From Labrenzia sp. PHM005 (lineage in GTDB: Bacteria; Pseudomonadota; Alphaproteobacteria; Rhizobiales; Stappiaceae), in contig NZ_CP041191.1 in the NCBI RefSeq assembly GCF_006517275.1, positions 124,001 through 188,000 on the forward strand: a stretch of 64,000 nt of DNA, read 5' to 3'. Position 1 is the stretch's first letter. Every line of letters starts with the position of its first letter. The position numbers were made by a program, and so were the translations under genes. The notes under the pieces are model-generated. The model worked only from the letters and a program-made list of their open reading frames with translations. It ran no database searches and was not told the origin of the DNA. Shown here in pieces: positions 26,281 through 35,242 of the stretch.

Positions 26281-27483
26281 TCAGCCTCCTGCCTTCGCCA
26301 GGTCTACAGCTTGGCCAACGACAACCCGGTGAACGCCATCCCGAACGATCCGGCTGTCTGGTGTCAAGGTCCCGCGGACAAACGCCCGCGCCTCTTCCGC
26401 ATACAGGACTTCCACCGCTTCGCGCACCACAACGTATGCCGGGCTGGGCGCTGAGATATCCACATCCTCGGCAACTGTCAGCACGGTCCAAAGACCGCGC
26501 GGACCTTCTTTCAATGCGGAAACCGGGATCCAGGCGCCTTCCGTCTCCACGCGCTCAACAATTGACAGTTCCGCCAGTCGTCCAAAAGCGGGTGTTGCCT
26601 CCGGTGTATCGAGTTCAAACAAGGTCTCGATTGTCCGGGTACGGGTTTGAAGGTCTGGACGAAGCGCTGCCAAGCCGGCTTTGAACGTCCGGCCCGAGAT
26701 CTGAATGTCATAGCTTTGCGACCGATCAAGCCGGTTGACCACTTCCGGCGACAAACCGATGCGGACTGTTGGCCGTGAGCTCTCCAGCAAACGCAAAACG
26801 GGCGTTGCCGGAGACGCCGTTGCTCCGTCATCCAAAAGCCGTTCTCCAACCCGCCCCGAAAACGGCGCTTTCAAAACAGCCTTATCAAGATTGATGTCGA
26901 TGTTCTCGATCGTAGCATCGATCTGCGCGATCGTGGCGTCCAACCGGCTGAGGGTCAGGCGGGCTTCGTCGAGCACCTGTGCGCTGACGTGACCATTGTC
27001 CTTCAGCAGCTGCCGCCGGTTCAACGTCAGCGAGGCCAGTTCCCGGTCACTTTCAGCCGCCTGACGATTGGCGACCTGGCGCCGGCGGTCCGCCTTAAGT
27101 GTCCGTGTGTCGAGTAAAGCAATGACGTCGCCTTCCTCGACAATGTTACCCTCATCGACCCGAACCTCTCGAACTGTTCCGGAGAGCTCAAAAGCAAGGT
27201 CCGTGCTGCGTGCCGGCTCAAGCCTGCCAACAAAACTGCGCTCAATATCATAGCCGGTCTCCCAATCAGGCGAGAACACGTCCACGACGGCCAAGGGAAA
27301 GGGGTCCACAGACGGCTTTTCTTCCGCACGCATCTGGATGGTGGTGACACCGATCATCACTGCAGCGGCGGCAAGGCCAACATTGATCGAGAAGGTCGCC
27401 GCACTCAGCGCCATTCTGCCAATGCACCGGAGTTTGCTCTTCCCGGTCGTCTCTGACGCGGGGGTCTGATCATCCTTCGACAT
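26281..27483 (-). CDS. RND efflux periplasmic adaptor (HlyD/AcrA family)
   Basis: Membrane-fusion protein of 400 residues linking the RND permease to an outer-membrane channel. It has a hydrophobic N-terminal segment (ATFSINVGLAAAAVMIGVTTI), a lipoyl-like half (ELSGTVREVRVDEGNIVEEGDVIALLD), an alpha-helical hairpin of about 80 residues, the second lipoyl half (KAPFSGRVGERLLDDGATASP) and beta-barrel domains. There is no lipobox Cys, so it is anchored by the helix instead. It is the first gene of the pump operon and is divergent from the TetR-type regulator. Confidence 0.92.
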   Translation of the reverse strand: MSKDDQTPASETTGKSKLRCIGRMALSAATFSINVGLAAAAVMIGVTTIQMRAEEKPSVDPFPLAVVDVFSPDWETGYDIERSFVGRLEPARSTDLAFELSGTVREVRVDEGNIVEEGDVIALLDTRTLKADRRRQVANRQAAESDRELASLTLNRRQLLKDNGHVSAQVLDEARLTLSRLDATIAQIDATIENIDINLDKAVLKAPFSGRVGERLLDDGATASPATPVLRLLESSRPTVRIGLSPEVVNRLDRSQSYDIQISGRTFKAGLAALRPDLQTRTRTIETLFELDTPEATPAFGRLAELSIVERVETEGAWIPVSALKEGPRGLWTVLTVAEDVDISAPSPAYVVVREAVEVLYAEEARAFVRGTLTPDSRIVRDGVHRVVVGQAVDLAKAGG

Positions 27484-27572
27484 GGCACGTTCTCACCTTG
27501 TCCTCTGGCTGCCGGTACGATTTTGGGGAATATCACCTTCCCAATGTAAGCAGCGCTAACTATGTTATCGTT

Positions 27573-27588
27573 GTTTACATATGTTAAC
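27573..27588. promoter_or_regulatory. Probable TetR-type operator
   Basis: GTTTACAT and ATGTTAAC form a near-perfect 16-base palindrome in the 157-base gap between the divergent adaptor and regulator genes. Nearby copies of ATGTTA-CG and a GCTAAC/GTTAAC pair suggest extended or double binding. A regulator dimer here could block both promoters. Confidence 0.55.
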
Positions 27589-27640
27589 GAAACTAACTTC
27601 AGCAAGAGACGCAACAAGAAAAAATTCGGAAACGCCTTAC

Positions 27641-28255
27641 ATGGCCAAAACAGAAATTCACAAAAAAGCGGGCTATCACCATGGTGATTTGCGTGGTGAA
27701 TTGATCGCAGCAGCGCGCCAACTTATTGAAGAACATGGGCCAGATGGGTTTTCCATGTCGGATGCTTGCCGCCTTGCCGGGGTGAGCACAGCTGCGCCCT
27801 ACCGGCACTTTTCATCCAAGCAGGATCTCTTGAGCGAAATCGCCATGGACGGCCTGAGGCGCCTTGGTCAGGATATGGAAGCCAGAGCCTCTGGGCAGCC
27901 ACGCGGCACCGTGGAGTCAATTGCCGCGATAGGGCGGGCCTATGTCGCGTTCGCAAGACGCGAGCCTCATACGTTCCGGCTCATGTTCAGCACGATGTCC
28001 CATCATGACCGCATTGATGAGCTCAAACAGGTCGGCCGTGGCTCCTACGGTGTCTTGCTCCGCGAGGTAGCAGACTATCTGGGGAAGCCGAACATAGACG
28101 AGACCGTACTCCAAACTTCCTTCCCGCTATGGACACAAGTTCACGGGTTGTCGTTCCTCGCCATCGATGGCAAGCTGGAGGTGACAGAGTTTCCAGTCGA
28201 CATTGAAGGCTCTATTCTTATTGCGACAGAACGGCTGCTTCCGCCGGTATCTTAG
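27641..28255 (+). CDS. TetR/AcrR family repressor of the RND pump
   Basis: A 204-residue regulator. The N-terminal helix-turn-helix (GFSMSDACRLAGVSTAAPYRHFSSKQDLL, about residues 32-60) is typical of TetR, and a C-terminal WHG-type ligand-binding domain follows (TFRLMFSTMSHHD, FPLWTQVHGLSFLAIDG). By position it should repress the divergent RND operon and itself. I start at the ATG 21 codons inside the open frame, since the upstream part overlaps the putative operator and does not match the family. Confidence 0.9.
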   Translation: MAKTEIHKKAGYHHGDLRGELIAAARQLIEEHGPDGFSMSDACRLAGVSTAAPYRHFSSKQDLLSEIAMDGLRRLGQDMEARASGQPRGTVESIAAIGRAYVAFARREPHTFRLMFSTMSHHDRIDELKQVGRGSYGVLLREVADYLGKPNIDETVLQTSFPLWTQVHGLSFLAIDGKLEVTEFPVDIEGSILIATERLLPPVS

Positions 28256-28350
28256 GTCGCTTCTTGACCCGGCCGGTCGCGAAGACTAAGCCAATCCAAA
28301 CTGTCATTTTCGAATTCAGCTGGCTCAAGAAGAGCCTTTGGAGCTCCTGC

Positions 28351-29193
28351 ATGCCGCAAACCGGCAAACCTCAAAAAACCGGCGCCGTCAAACAGATCAC
28401 CAGCCATTCCAATCCCATCGTTAAGGAAATCAAGGGGCTGGTCGCCCAGCGCAAACACCGGAGCCAGTCCGGATTGTTTGTGGCCGAAGGATTGAAACTT
28501 GCAACGGATGCCATTGCAGCCGATTGGGGCGTGCGTTATCTGGCCCTTGGCCCGGACGCCCGCGACAATCCCATCGCGCAGAAGGCGGCCGCCACTGCTA
28601 AGGCCAGAGGCGCTCTGATATTGGAAGTCTCGACCGCAGTCTTGAGCGCCATGACCCGAAAAGACAATCCGCAAATGGTTGTCGGTGTCTATGAGCAAAA
28701 ACTACTTGGCGCCAAGGATATTGATCCGGCCGGTGCGACTGTCTGGGTCGCGCTCGACCGGGTTCGAGATCCCGGCAATCTTGGAACAATCATCCGCACA
28801 GTTGACGCTGTTGGCGGCAGCGGTGTCATGCTGGTCGGCGACTGCACCGACCCCTTCGCGGTGGAAGCTGTCCGTGCCACGATGGGATCGCTGTTTCACG
28901 TACCGCTGGCGAAACTCTCCAAGGACGAGTTCAAATCCCTCGCCAAGAACTGGCCCGGAACCGTTGCCGCGACCCACTTGAAAGGCTCGGTTGATTACCG
29001 GACACCGGATTACCAGGTCCCTTCGCTTCTGGTTATGGGGAATGAACAAAAGGGACTGGAGGACGACATGGCGGATGCTTGCTCGACCTTGATCCGTATT
29101 CCGCAGGTCGGCGAGGCCGACAGCCTCAATCTTGCCGTTGCCACCGGAATTTCCCTTTATGAAATCCGCCGCAATCACCTGGAGCTTTCTTGA
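28351..29193 (+). CDS. TrmH/SpoU family RNA 2'-O-methyltransferase
   Basis: A 280-residue SPOUT-fold methyltransferase that should methylate a ribose of rRNA or tRNA. The N-terminal substrate-binding part starts HSNPIVKEIKGLVAQRKHRSQSGLFVAEG. The catalytic knot shows motif 1 (LDRVRDPGNLGTIIRT), motif 2 (LLVMGNEQKGL) and motif 3 (IPQVGEADSLNLAVATGISLYE). It resembles RlmB/TsnR-like members, but the exact target cannot be assigned. The ATG follows TTTGGAG. Its TGA overlaps the ATG of the next gene by one base. Confidence 0.9.
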   Translation: MPQTGKPQKTGAVKQITSHSNPIVKEIKGLVAQRKHRSQSGLFVAEGLKLATDAIAADWGVRYLALGPDARDNPIAQKAAATAKARGALILEVSTAVLSAMTRKDNPQMVVGVYEQKLLGAKDIDPAGATVWVALDRVRDPGNLGTIIRTVDAVGGSGVMLVGDCTDPFAVEAVRATMGSLFHVPLAKLSKDEFKSLAKNWPGTVAATHLKGSVDYRTPDYQVPSLLVMGNEQKGLEDDMADACSTLIRIPQVGEADSLNLAVATGISLYEIRRNHLELS

Positions 29194-30053
29194 TGCGTTT
29201 GTTTGTTTTTGGTGCCGGATATTCCGGCAGGGCCATCATGGAAGAGGTGCGGGACCAGTTCGAGTGGATCGGCGGCACAACCCGCGCGGCGGACAAAGTG
29301 AACGAGCTCAAGGCAGCGGGTTTTGAAGCATTCCTATTTGACGGCGAAACCCCCGGCACAGGAATAACCGATGCCTTGTCCAAGGCAACGCACGTCCTTA
29401 TCTCCATCGCTCCGAACGACACCGGCGATCCGGTCTTGAACCACCACGCCAAAGACATCGCCGCCGCCAATCCAAAATGGATCGGCTACCTTTCGACCGT
29501 CGGCGTTTATGGCAACCACGATGGCGCCTGGGTCGACGAGACGACTGATTGCAAACCTGTGTCCAAACGCTCGGTTCAACGAGTTGCTGCTGAAAAAGCG
29601 TGGCTGGACTTTGCCGAAGAGCATCAGTTTGCTGTTCAAATATTCCGCCTTTCTGGAATTTATGGCCCCGGCCGCAATGCGTTCGAGAACTTCAAAAAAG
29701 GCCGGGCTCGCCGTCTTGTAAAACCGGGTCAGGTGTTCAACCGCATCCATGTGGCCGATATAGCCGGGGCTGTTGCTGCCGCGATGCAACACCCCAGTAC
29801 GCGGATATTCAACGTCACGGATAACGAGCCAGCCCCACCGCAGGATGTGGTTGCCTATGCCGCTGAGCTTCTGGGCGTTGCTCCACCGCCAGAAATTGCA
29901 TTCGAAACCGCCGACCTCACACCAATGGCCCGGTCGTTTTATGGCGAAAACAAACGTGTCTCAAACCTGCGAGTTAAAGATGAACTTGGCTATACGTTCC
30001 GCTTTCCAGATTATCGGATTGCTTTAAACACTCTCATTCAGAACTACGCTTGA
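29193..30053 (+). CDS. NAD-dependent epimerase/dehydratase-like SDR
   Basis: A 286-residue extended-type short-chain dehydrogenase of the YeeZ-like kind. The cofactor loop is FVFGAGYSG at the very N-terminus, followed by GGTTRAADK. YLSTVGVYGNHDGAWVDE is the active-site strand; the usual Y-x-x-x-K is replaced by S-V-Q-R at the expected position, as in other atypical members. FRLSGIYGPGRNAFENF and FNRIHVADIAGAVAAAM are standard. The reaction is unknown. It is translationally coupled to the RNA methyltransferase by a TGATG overlap. Confidence 0.87.
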   Translation: MRLFVFGAGYSGRAIMEEVRDQFEWIGGTTRAADKVNELKAAGFEAFLFDGETPGTGITDALSKATHVLISIAPNDTGDPVLNHHAKDIAAANPKWIGYLSTVGVYGNHDGAWVDETTDCKPVSKRSVQRVAAEKAWLDFAEEHQFAVQIFRLSGIYGPGRNAFENFKKGRARRLVKPGQVFNRIHVADIAGAVAAAMQHPSTRIFNVTDNEPAPPQDVVAYAAELLGVAPPPEIAFETADLTPMARSFYGENKRVSNLRVKDELGYTFRFPDYRIALNTLIQNYA

Positions 30054-30133
30054 CACCAGGCAGCTGTTTTTCCAGTTTCTGCGCCAATGATGCGGTGATC
30101 CTATCGCACCTTCAATTTTAGAAAGGCAAAACG

Positions 30134-30586
30134 ATGAGTGAATGGCGTGTCTACCTGTCGGGTGAAATTCACACGGATTGGCGCGAACAGATCATAACCG
30201 CAACAAAGGAAGCTGGTTTGCCGGTCAGTTTCTCCGCCCCGGTTACAGATCACGATTCCAGCGACGATTGCGGCGCTGCGATTCTTGGCAGTGAAGACAA
30301 CAAGTTCTGGTACGACCACAAAGGCGCCAAGGTGAATGCCGTGCGCACCCGGACGCTTATCGAGAAGGCCGACATCGTCGTTGTCCGCTTTGGTGACAAA
30401 TACAAGCAATGGAACGCTGCATTTGATGCCGGTTGTGCATCAGCGCTCGGCAAGTCTTTGATTGTTTTGCATGATCCGTCTCTGACACACCCCTTGAAAG
30501 AAGTCGATGCTGCAGCTCTTGCGGTTGCTGAAACACCGGATCAGATCGTGCGTATCCTGAAGTACGCGATCCGCGGCGAACTCTAA
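30134..30586 (+). CDS. ytoQ: YtoQ family protein
   Basis: A 150-residue cytoplasmic protein of the YtoQ family, widely conserved and of unknown function. The family opening WRVYLSGEIHTDWREQI and the DHDSSDDCGAAILG, NKFWYDHKGAKVNAVRTRTLI and YKQWNAAFDAGCASALGK segments are clear. The fold resembles nucleoside 2-deoxyribosyltransferase-like proteins, but the family's activity is not established. A GGCAAAACG leader precedes the ATG; it follows the SDR gene by 80 bases and could have its own promoter. Confidence 0.9.
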   Translation: MSEWRVYLSGEIHTDWREQIITATKEAGLPVSFSAPVTDHDSSDDCGAAILGSEDNKFWYDHKGAKVNAVRTRTLIEKADIVVVRFGDKYKQWNAAFDAGCASALGKSLIVLHDPSLTHPLKEVDAAALAVAETPDQIVRILKYAIRGEL

Positions 30587-30867
30587 GAAGCGGCCCTCGT
30601 TAATCGGCCGATCTTGAAATTAATAATTTAGAAACCATATTCTCTGAGTCTGAGCAGTCTGAAGCAATCACAACTGCTCAGACCGGCTGCAGTGCCATAG
30701 CTACCGGCGCATCAATATTGTTCCCCAAGAGGAACCAGCGCCAGGCAAGCCTTCTGCTGCAGACCTGTTTTTTAGTATTACAATAAATGACTGTCATCAA
30801 AGCTTTGAACTCTCATTGTAGATGGTCACGCTGTTGCTTTGATGCAAAGAATTGGAAAGTAGGCTCC
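30587..30867. other. 281-base gap before the cold-shock gene
   Basis: A short CGGCC/GGCCG hairpin right after ytoQ may end that transcript weakly. The rest is AT-rich and likely carries the promoter and leader of the cold-shock-like gene. An open frame from 30787 runs into that gene but its first 27 residues are not family-like. Confidence 0.45.
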
Positions 30868-31068
30868 ATGCTGCATGGAAACGTAAAATGGTTTGATATG
30901 GGCCGCGGTGTCGGCACCATCGAACCCGAAGATGGGGATGATGTTCTCGTCGAAATCACCGCATTGCGCCGGTCCGGCATCGACACTTTGAAAGAAGGCC
31001 AACTGGTGGCTTTTGATCTGGAGTGGCGCCGTGGCCAGATGGTCGCAGAGGATCTTAAGGTTCTGTAA
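30868..31068 (+). CDS. Degenerate cold-shock domain protein
   Basis: A 66-residue single cold-shock domain. It starts like CspA (GNVKWFD) and keeps the overall length and the Trp8/Phe9 pair. The two nucleic-acid-binding motifs are altered: RNP1, usually K-G-F-G-F-I, reads RGVGTI, and RNP2, usually V-F-V-H-I, reads VLVEI. Three binding aromatics and the His are thus lost, and the protein is more acidic than usual. It may have weak or different binding. It is monocistronic with its own terminator. Confidence 0.85.
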   Translation: MLHGNVKWFDMGRGVGTIEPEDGDDVLVEITALRRSGIDTLKEGQLVAFDLEWRRGQMVAEDLKVL

Positions 31069-31096
31069 CGGCCTCAAAGGTACTGCGGATTTTGGA

Positions 31097-31119
31097 GGGC
31101 GGTTTCACCGCCCTTTTTT
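31097..31119 (+). terminator. Rho-independent terminator of the cold-shock-like gene
   Basis: GGGCGGT and ACCGCCC pair perfectly around TTC, followed by six T. Confidence 0.92.
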
Positions 31120-31208
31120 AATATCTGGGGTTTACACCATAGGTGCCTCAAAGGTTGCGTGTGCACCAAAATTAGGCTTCCCTTTTCTCCAAATCTAAGG
31201 AAAGCCTC

Positions 31209-32471
31209 TTGTCATCCAGTCCGAACAGATCCAGCGCATTTGTGTTCATTTTCATCACGCTGACTATCAATGCGATGGGCATTGGCTTGATGATGCCTGT
31301 ACTCCCCAACCTCTTGACTGAACTGACCAGCTTGCCGGTTGGTGAGGCAGCACGCTGGGGCGGCGCGCTCAGTGTTATCTTTGCATTGATGCAGTTCCTC
31401 TGCGGTCCAACACTCGGCAATTTGTCCGATCGTTTTGGCCGGCGCCCGGTTCTGCTAATATCCATGTTGACCGTTGCAGCGGATTATCTTCTCATTGCGC
31501 TTTCCTGGAACCTCGCGGTGCTTTTCATTGCCCGTATGATTTCCGGAATCGCCGGGGCAACACATTCTGCAGCTTCCGCATATATCGCGGATATTTCCGA
31601 CAAAAAAGACCGGGCAAAAAACTTCGGTCTGCTGGGTGCCGCCTTTGGCGTCGGATTTGTTCTTGGGCCTGTTATCGGCGGGCTGCTGGGCGAGTTTGGA
31701 TCCCGGGCGCCGTTTTATGCAGGTGCGGCGCTATCGTTTCTCAACTTCGTCTTCGGCTATTTCATTCTTCCCGAAACACTAAAGCCGGAAAACAGACGCT
31801 CCTTTGACTGGAAGCGCGCCAATCCATTCGGCGCCCTAAAACACGTTTCGGCGAACAAGGATGTTCAAGTCCTTCTGCTGGCCTTGTTGTTGTTTGACAT
31901 CGCACACTACGTCTACCCATCAGTCTGGAGCTATTTCACAACGGAGGTGTTTGCCTGGACACCAAGTGATATCGGCTTGTCCCTTGCCGTCGTCGGATTT
32001 GGCTATGCCTTTGTTCAAGGATATCTGATCCGGGTTCTCGACCATCGCATCGGAACCGGAGCCATTTTGATGATTGGCCTGACCTGCAATCTGATCGCAT
32101 TTGCAGCACTCGCCTTTATCAGAGACGGCTGGCTTGCCTATGCGTTTATCGGATTTGCGATCATGGGAGCTTTGGCCACCCCGGCCTTCACCGGTCTGAT
32201 GTCCAACCTGGTCGCTGACGATGCGCAAGGTGAACTTCAAGGCCTGATTGCCAGCGCGGCCGGACTTTCGATGATCATCAGCCCGTTCGTGATGACACAA
32301 AGCTTTTCCTATTTCACAAGCTCAAGCACGGTCTATTTCCCGGGAGCACCTTTCGTAATTTCTGCAGTCCTCATTATCTTAGCTGCAATGATTGCCTTGC
32401 CGTTCTTGAAGAAACAGGCCAAGGCCACCGCAGAAAACAGTCCAAAGAGCCAGAAAACACCAGCCGAGTAA
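31209..32471 (+). CDS. MFS efflux transporter, Tet (DHA1) type
   Basis: A 420-residue inner-membrane transporter with 12 predicted helices. It resembles TetA-type drug/proton antiporters: the N-terminal [16 protein letters not shown], loop 2-3 motif A ([13 protein letters not shown]), and the antiporter motif C-like [18 protein letters not shown]. True TetA resistance determinants are closely similar, but the chromosomal setting and divergence leave the substrate open. The start is a TTG with AAGGAAA just upstream. Its stop overlaps the next ATG (TAATG). Confidence 0.88.
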   Translation: MSSSPNRSSAFVFIFITLTINAMGIGLMMPVLPNLLTELTSLPVGEAARWGGALSVIFALMQFLCGPTLGNLSDRFGRRPVLLISMLTVAADYLLIALSWNLAVLFIARMISGIAGATHSAASAYIADISDKKDRAKNFGLLGAAFGVGFVLGPVIGGLLGEFGSRAPFYAGAALSFLNFVFGYFILPETLKPENRRSFDWKRANPFGALKHVSANKDVQVLLLALLLFDIAHYVYPSVWSYFTTEVFAWTPSDIGLSLAVVGFGYAFVQGYLIRVLDHRIGTGAILMIGLTCNLIAFAALAFIRDGWLAYAFIGFAIMGALATPAFTGLMSNLVADDAQGELQGLIASAAGLSMIISPFVMTQSFSYFTSSSTVYFPGAPFVISAVLIILAAMIALPFLKKQAKATAENSPKSQKTPAE

Positions 32472-33139
32472 TGACGTCCTCCTTTTCTCCACCCCCGCTT
32501 GATGGACCCCGCCTTTCGCCACGCTCCGGCGGTCCAGCCCGGCAGCTTGTTGTCATCCTGCATGGCTATGGCGCTGATGGTGCCGACTTGATCGATTTGG
32601 GACGAGCCTGGCAAGGACAACTGCCCGATGCCGCATTTGTTGCGCCCAATGCGCCAGAACCCCTCCCTTTTGAAGCCTTTGGCGGCCGGCAATGGTTTCC
32701 GCTCTCCGAGCGATCTCCTCAGGAATACGTGATAGGCGCGGAGGCAGCCCAAGCATCGCTTGACCGTTTTCTGGATGCTGAATTGTCAAAACTGCGGCTT
32801 GATGACTCATCACTTGCACTGGTCGGTTTCAGTCAAGGCGCAATGATGACTTTCCAGGCAGGTCTTCGCCGCAAAATGCCACCAGCTGCTCTACTCGCCT
32901 ATTCCGGATTGCTGCCAGGCGCTGCCCAGCTAAAAACCATCCAGACGGCCACTCCTGTTTTGATTGTTCACGGTGAAGACGATGACGTTGTCCCCGCCTA
33001 TCATTTGGACGCCGCTAGAACCGCGCTGACTCAAGCAGGTGTTTCCGTGGACACCCATTGCCTTGCCGGTCTTGGACATTCCATTGACGAACGCGGCATG
33101 GTGCTCGGCGGCAGGTTTCTGGAAAAGGCCTTTCAGTAA
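32471..33139 (+). CDS. Phospholipase/carboxylesterase family alpha/beta hydrolase
   Basis: A 222-residue serine hydrolase. The oxyanion segment VVILHGYGADGADL, the nucleophile elbow VGFSQGAMM, the Asp in VHGEDDDVVP and the His in GLGHSIDERG give a full catalytic triad. The family includes carboxylesterase 2 and acyl-protein thioesterases; the substrate is unknown. One-base overlap with the MFS gene means they are made together, perhaps export and hydrolysis of one compound. Confidence 0.9.
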   Translation: MTSSFSPPPLDGPRLSPRSGGPARQLVVILHGYGADGADLIDLGRAWQGQLPDAAFVAPNAPEPLPFEAFGGRQWFPLSERSPQEYVIGAEAAQASLDRFLDAELSKLRLDDSSLALVGFSQGAMMTFQAGLRRKMPPAALLAYSGLLPGAAQLKTIQTATPVLIVHGEDDDVVPAYHLDAARTALTQAGVSVDTHCLAGLGHSIDERGMVLGGRFLEKAFQ

Positions 33140-33244
33140 GGCGTTGCGGCCACAGCACAATTGGTTAATGGCTTCTTAACGGTTTTGCGTCATGCTTTTC
33201 CGGATTCGCCGTCCCAGAAAGGGATGGTTTCTCCGGAGCGCGCC

Positions 33245-33835
33245 ATGCAGATCTCAATTGAAACCACCACGCAGAGCACCAGCTTGATGTCCGCGTCGTT
33301 TCAAGGATCTGGCAACCCGTCGCTGAAACCGGAAAACGAGGATGGCAAACCGGGTGCTGCACCTAAAGACACCGCAGTCAGCCTGTTAGAAGCCGCCTCC
33401 CAAAAAGCCGAAGAAGATGCCGTTGTTATCGCTGCCCTTCGCGAAGCTGTTGAAGAAGGCAAGGGCGATGAAGACGATGATGAGGATGGCGCGCTTGCGA
33501 CGGTTGAGGACTATCAAAAAACGGCCGGCCAAATAGCCGCCGCGCTTGGCGAAGACGCGCCAGGTTCTGCCGCATCGCTTGCCTATGAAAGCGCAACGAT
33601 TTCCACGACAACCATTGAAGCGGAAATTGGCGGGGAAACACTCACGGCACAGTTCGTGTCCTTTGAGCGGGTTTCCTACAACAGCGAAACCGGTCTTTCA
33701 GCCCGCTCAGCCAGCGCATCGACCATCGAAGGCGACTTTAACAACGGATCCTTCAGCTACCAAAGCGCGTCCGTCAGCGAACTCTACGCTGGTACCGGCA
33801 ACCAGGTTTCCAACTTGGCCGGGCTCACAGCTTAG
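33245..33835 (+). CDS. Acidic hypothetical protein, Ser/Thr/Ala-rich
   Basis: I do not recognise this 196-residue protein. It has no signal peptide or membrane segment. The first 60 residues look disordered; a helical stretch (SLLEAASQKAEEDAVVIAALREAVEEG) leads into an acidic run (GDEDDDEDG), then a Ser/Thr-rich C-terminal half with alternating residues that may form beta strands (FVSFERVSYNSETGL, STIEGDFNNGSFSYQS). CCGGAG lies before the ATG. Composition and position behind a Met-Gln start suggest a real gene. A surface or flagellum-associated role is only a guess from the composition. Confidence 0.6.
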   Translation: MQISIETTTQSTSLMSASFQGSGNPSLKPENEDGKPGAAPKDTAVSLLEAASQKAEEDAVVIAALREAVEEGKGDEDDDEDGALATVEDYQKTAGQIAAALGEDAPGSAASLAYESATISTTTIEAEIGGETLTAQFVSFERVSYNSETGLSARSASASTIEGDFNNGSFSYQSASVSELYAGTGNQVSNLAGLTA

Positions 33836-33871
33836 AGCCTCAGGAATTAACCAACTCAGAGCTTCAAATTA

Positions 33872-33902
33872 AACTCAGGGAAACCGTAAGCCTCCCTGAG
33901 TT
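33872..33902. terminator. Bidirectional terminator-like hairpin
   Basis: AACTCAGGGA and TCCCTGAGTT pair perfectly around an 11-base loop between two convergent genes. On the minus strand it is followed by a T-rich tract (TTTAATTT), so it most likely ends the M42 peptidase transcript. Confidence 0.7.
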
Positions 33903-33909
33903 CGAGCAA

Positions 33910-34953
33910 TCACGCTTTTTTCAGATAAGCCGCCAAGATGTCGAGCGCAGCCTGAAGATCTGATTTATGGATCATTTCGGTGACCGTATGGATATAGCGG
34001 GTCCCGACAACAATCCCGACCGCCTTGGCACCAGCTGCTGCTTGTTGAGCAGCTGCGCCATCCTGGCCACCGGCTGCCAGCATCGTCCGCTGGAACGGGA
34101 TTTTTTCCTTTTGCGCAATCGCTTCGATTTCCTTGACCAGGCCCCGGTCGGCAATGAAGCTGGAATCCTTCACATGCAAGCCGAACCCTTCACCTTGAAC
34201 CGTAGTCCGGTCTTGTTCGGGAACACCCGGGGTGTCGCAGGCCAAAGTGGTGTCGACACCAAGTCCAATATCCGGTTTGATCGCAAAGGACGCTGTACGT
34301 GCACCGCGCAGTCCGACTTCTTCCTGGCACGTGAAACCGACGTGGATTTCGCACTCGTGTTTGGCCTTGCCCAGCGCCCGGATTGCCTCAATGCCGAGCC
34401 AGCAGGCGATGCGGTTGTCCAAGGCCTTTGAGACGACCTTTTCGCCAATCTCGATCAGCGGTTCGTCCATTGTCACCATGTCACCGACCTTGACGACATC
34501 CTTGGTGCCTTCGCCCAAACCAAGGTCAATCACAAATTCTTTTGGTTCTGGAATCTTCTTGCGTTCCTCGGGCGAGGAAATGTGGATCGGCTTGCCGCCG
34601 GGGTTCATGACACCTTTGTAGTCACCCTCGTCGGTGGAAACCAAAACCCGGCGGGAGAACAGATTGCGGGCATCAAATCCACCAACAGGCTGAACATGCA
34701 CAAAGCCTTTGTCGGTCACATGAGAGACAAGAAATCCGATCTCGTCCATATGACAGAGCAGCATGACCTTCTTGGGGTCTCCGTTCTTCGGTTTCTTGCG
34801 CGAATTGCGGCGGCACAAAAGCGATCCCATCGGATCAGTAGTGACCTCATCAAAGAGGCCTTCGATTTCAGATTGAATCAAGTCCCGCACGCGGTGCTCG
34901 TGACCCGGCACACCCGGTGTTTCGCAAAGGCGTCGAAGAAGATCGATATTCAT
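33910..34953 (-). CDS. M42 family metallopeptidase
   Basis: A 347-residue cytoplasmic aminopeptidase/glutamyl-aminopeptidase-like enzyme with a two-metal site, which family members assemble into a dodecameric shell. Metal-site landmarks: LLCHMDEIGFLVSH, KALDNRIACW, TCQEEVGLRGA (catalytic Glu and metal Glu), GVDTTLACDTPG and the final His in GTRYIHTVTEMI. AGGQDGAAAQ is also typical. I start at MNIDLL, where the match begins; an ATG 12 bases upstream is in frame. It is a single gene, convergent with the acidic protein. Confidence 0.92.
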   Translation of the reverse strand: MNIDLLRRLCETPGVPGHEHRVRDLIQSEIEGLFDEVTTDPMGSLLCRRNSRKKPKNGDPKKVMLLCHMDEIGFLVSHVTDKGFVHVQPVGGFDARNLFSRRVLVSTDEGDYKGVMNPGGKPIHISSPEERKKIPEPKEFVIDLGLGEGTKDVVKVGDMVTMDEPLIEIGEKVVSKALDNRIACWLGIEAIRALGKAKHECEIHVGFTCQEEVGLRGARTASFAIKPDIGLGVDTTLACDTPGVPEQDRTTVQGEGFGLHVKDSSFIADRGLVKEIEAIAQKEKIPFQRTMLAAGGQDGAAAQQAAAGAKAVGIVVGTRYIHTVTEMIHKSDLQAALDILAAYLKKA

Positions 34954-35242
34954 GGAACATCCCATTTGTTTGAAATTCGGCCCGATCCTAATCCGATTTG
35001 CCGCGCTCTACAAAGGTGGAATGAACCCGCTCCTCCTTCCTATAGGTCAGCTGATTATTAGAATTGTGAGGCAAAGATTTACGATAATTAGGCCATATCC
35101 GGTTTTCGGAACGTGTTTCCGGTGTTTGCCATTGCTGTGACGCATTTCATGGCAAATATTGGATTTCAACAATTGGGCCACCGGCCGCTCGGGCCGGACA
35201 TCGCTGCTCCATAATCTAAATTACTATGCAGGGGAAATTCCG
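34954..35242. other. 289-base divergent gap between the M42 peptidase and patatin genes
   Basis: It should carry promoters for both genes. The part before the patatin gene is AT-rich. I see no repeat or RNA. Confidence 0.4.
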
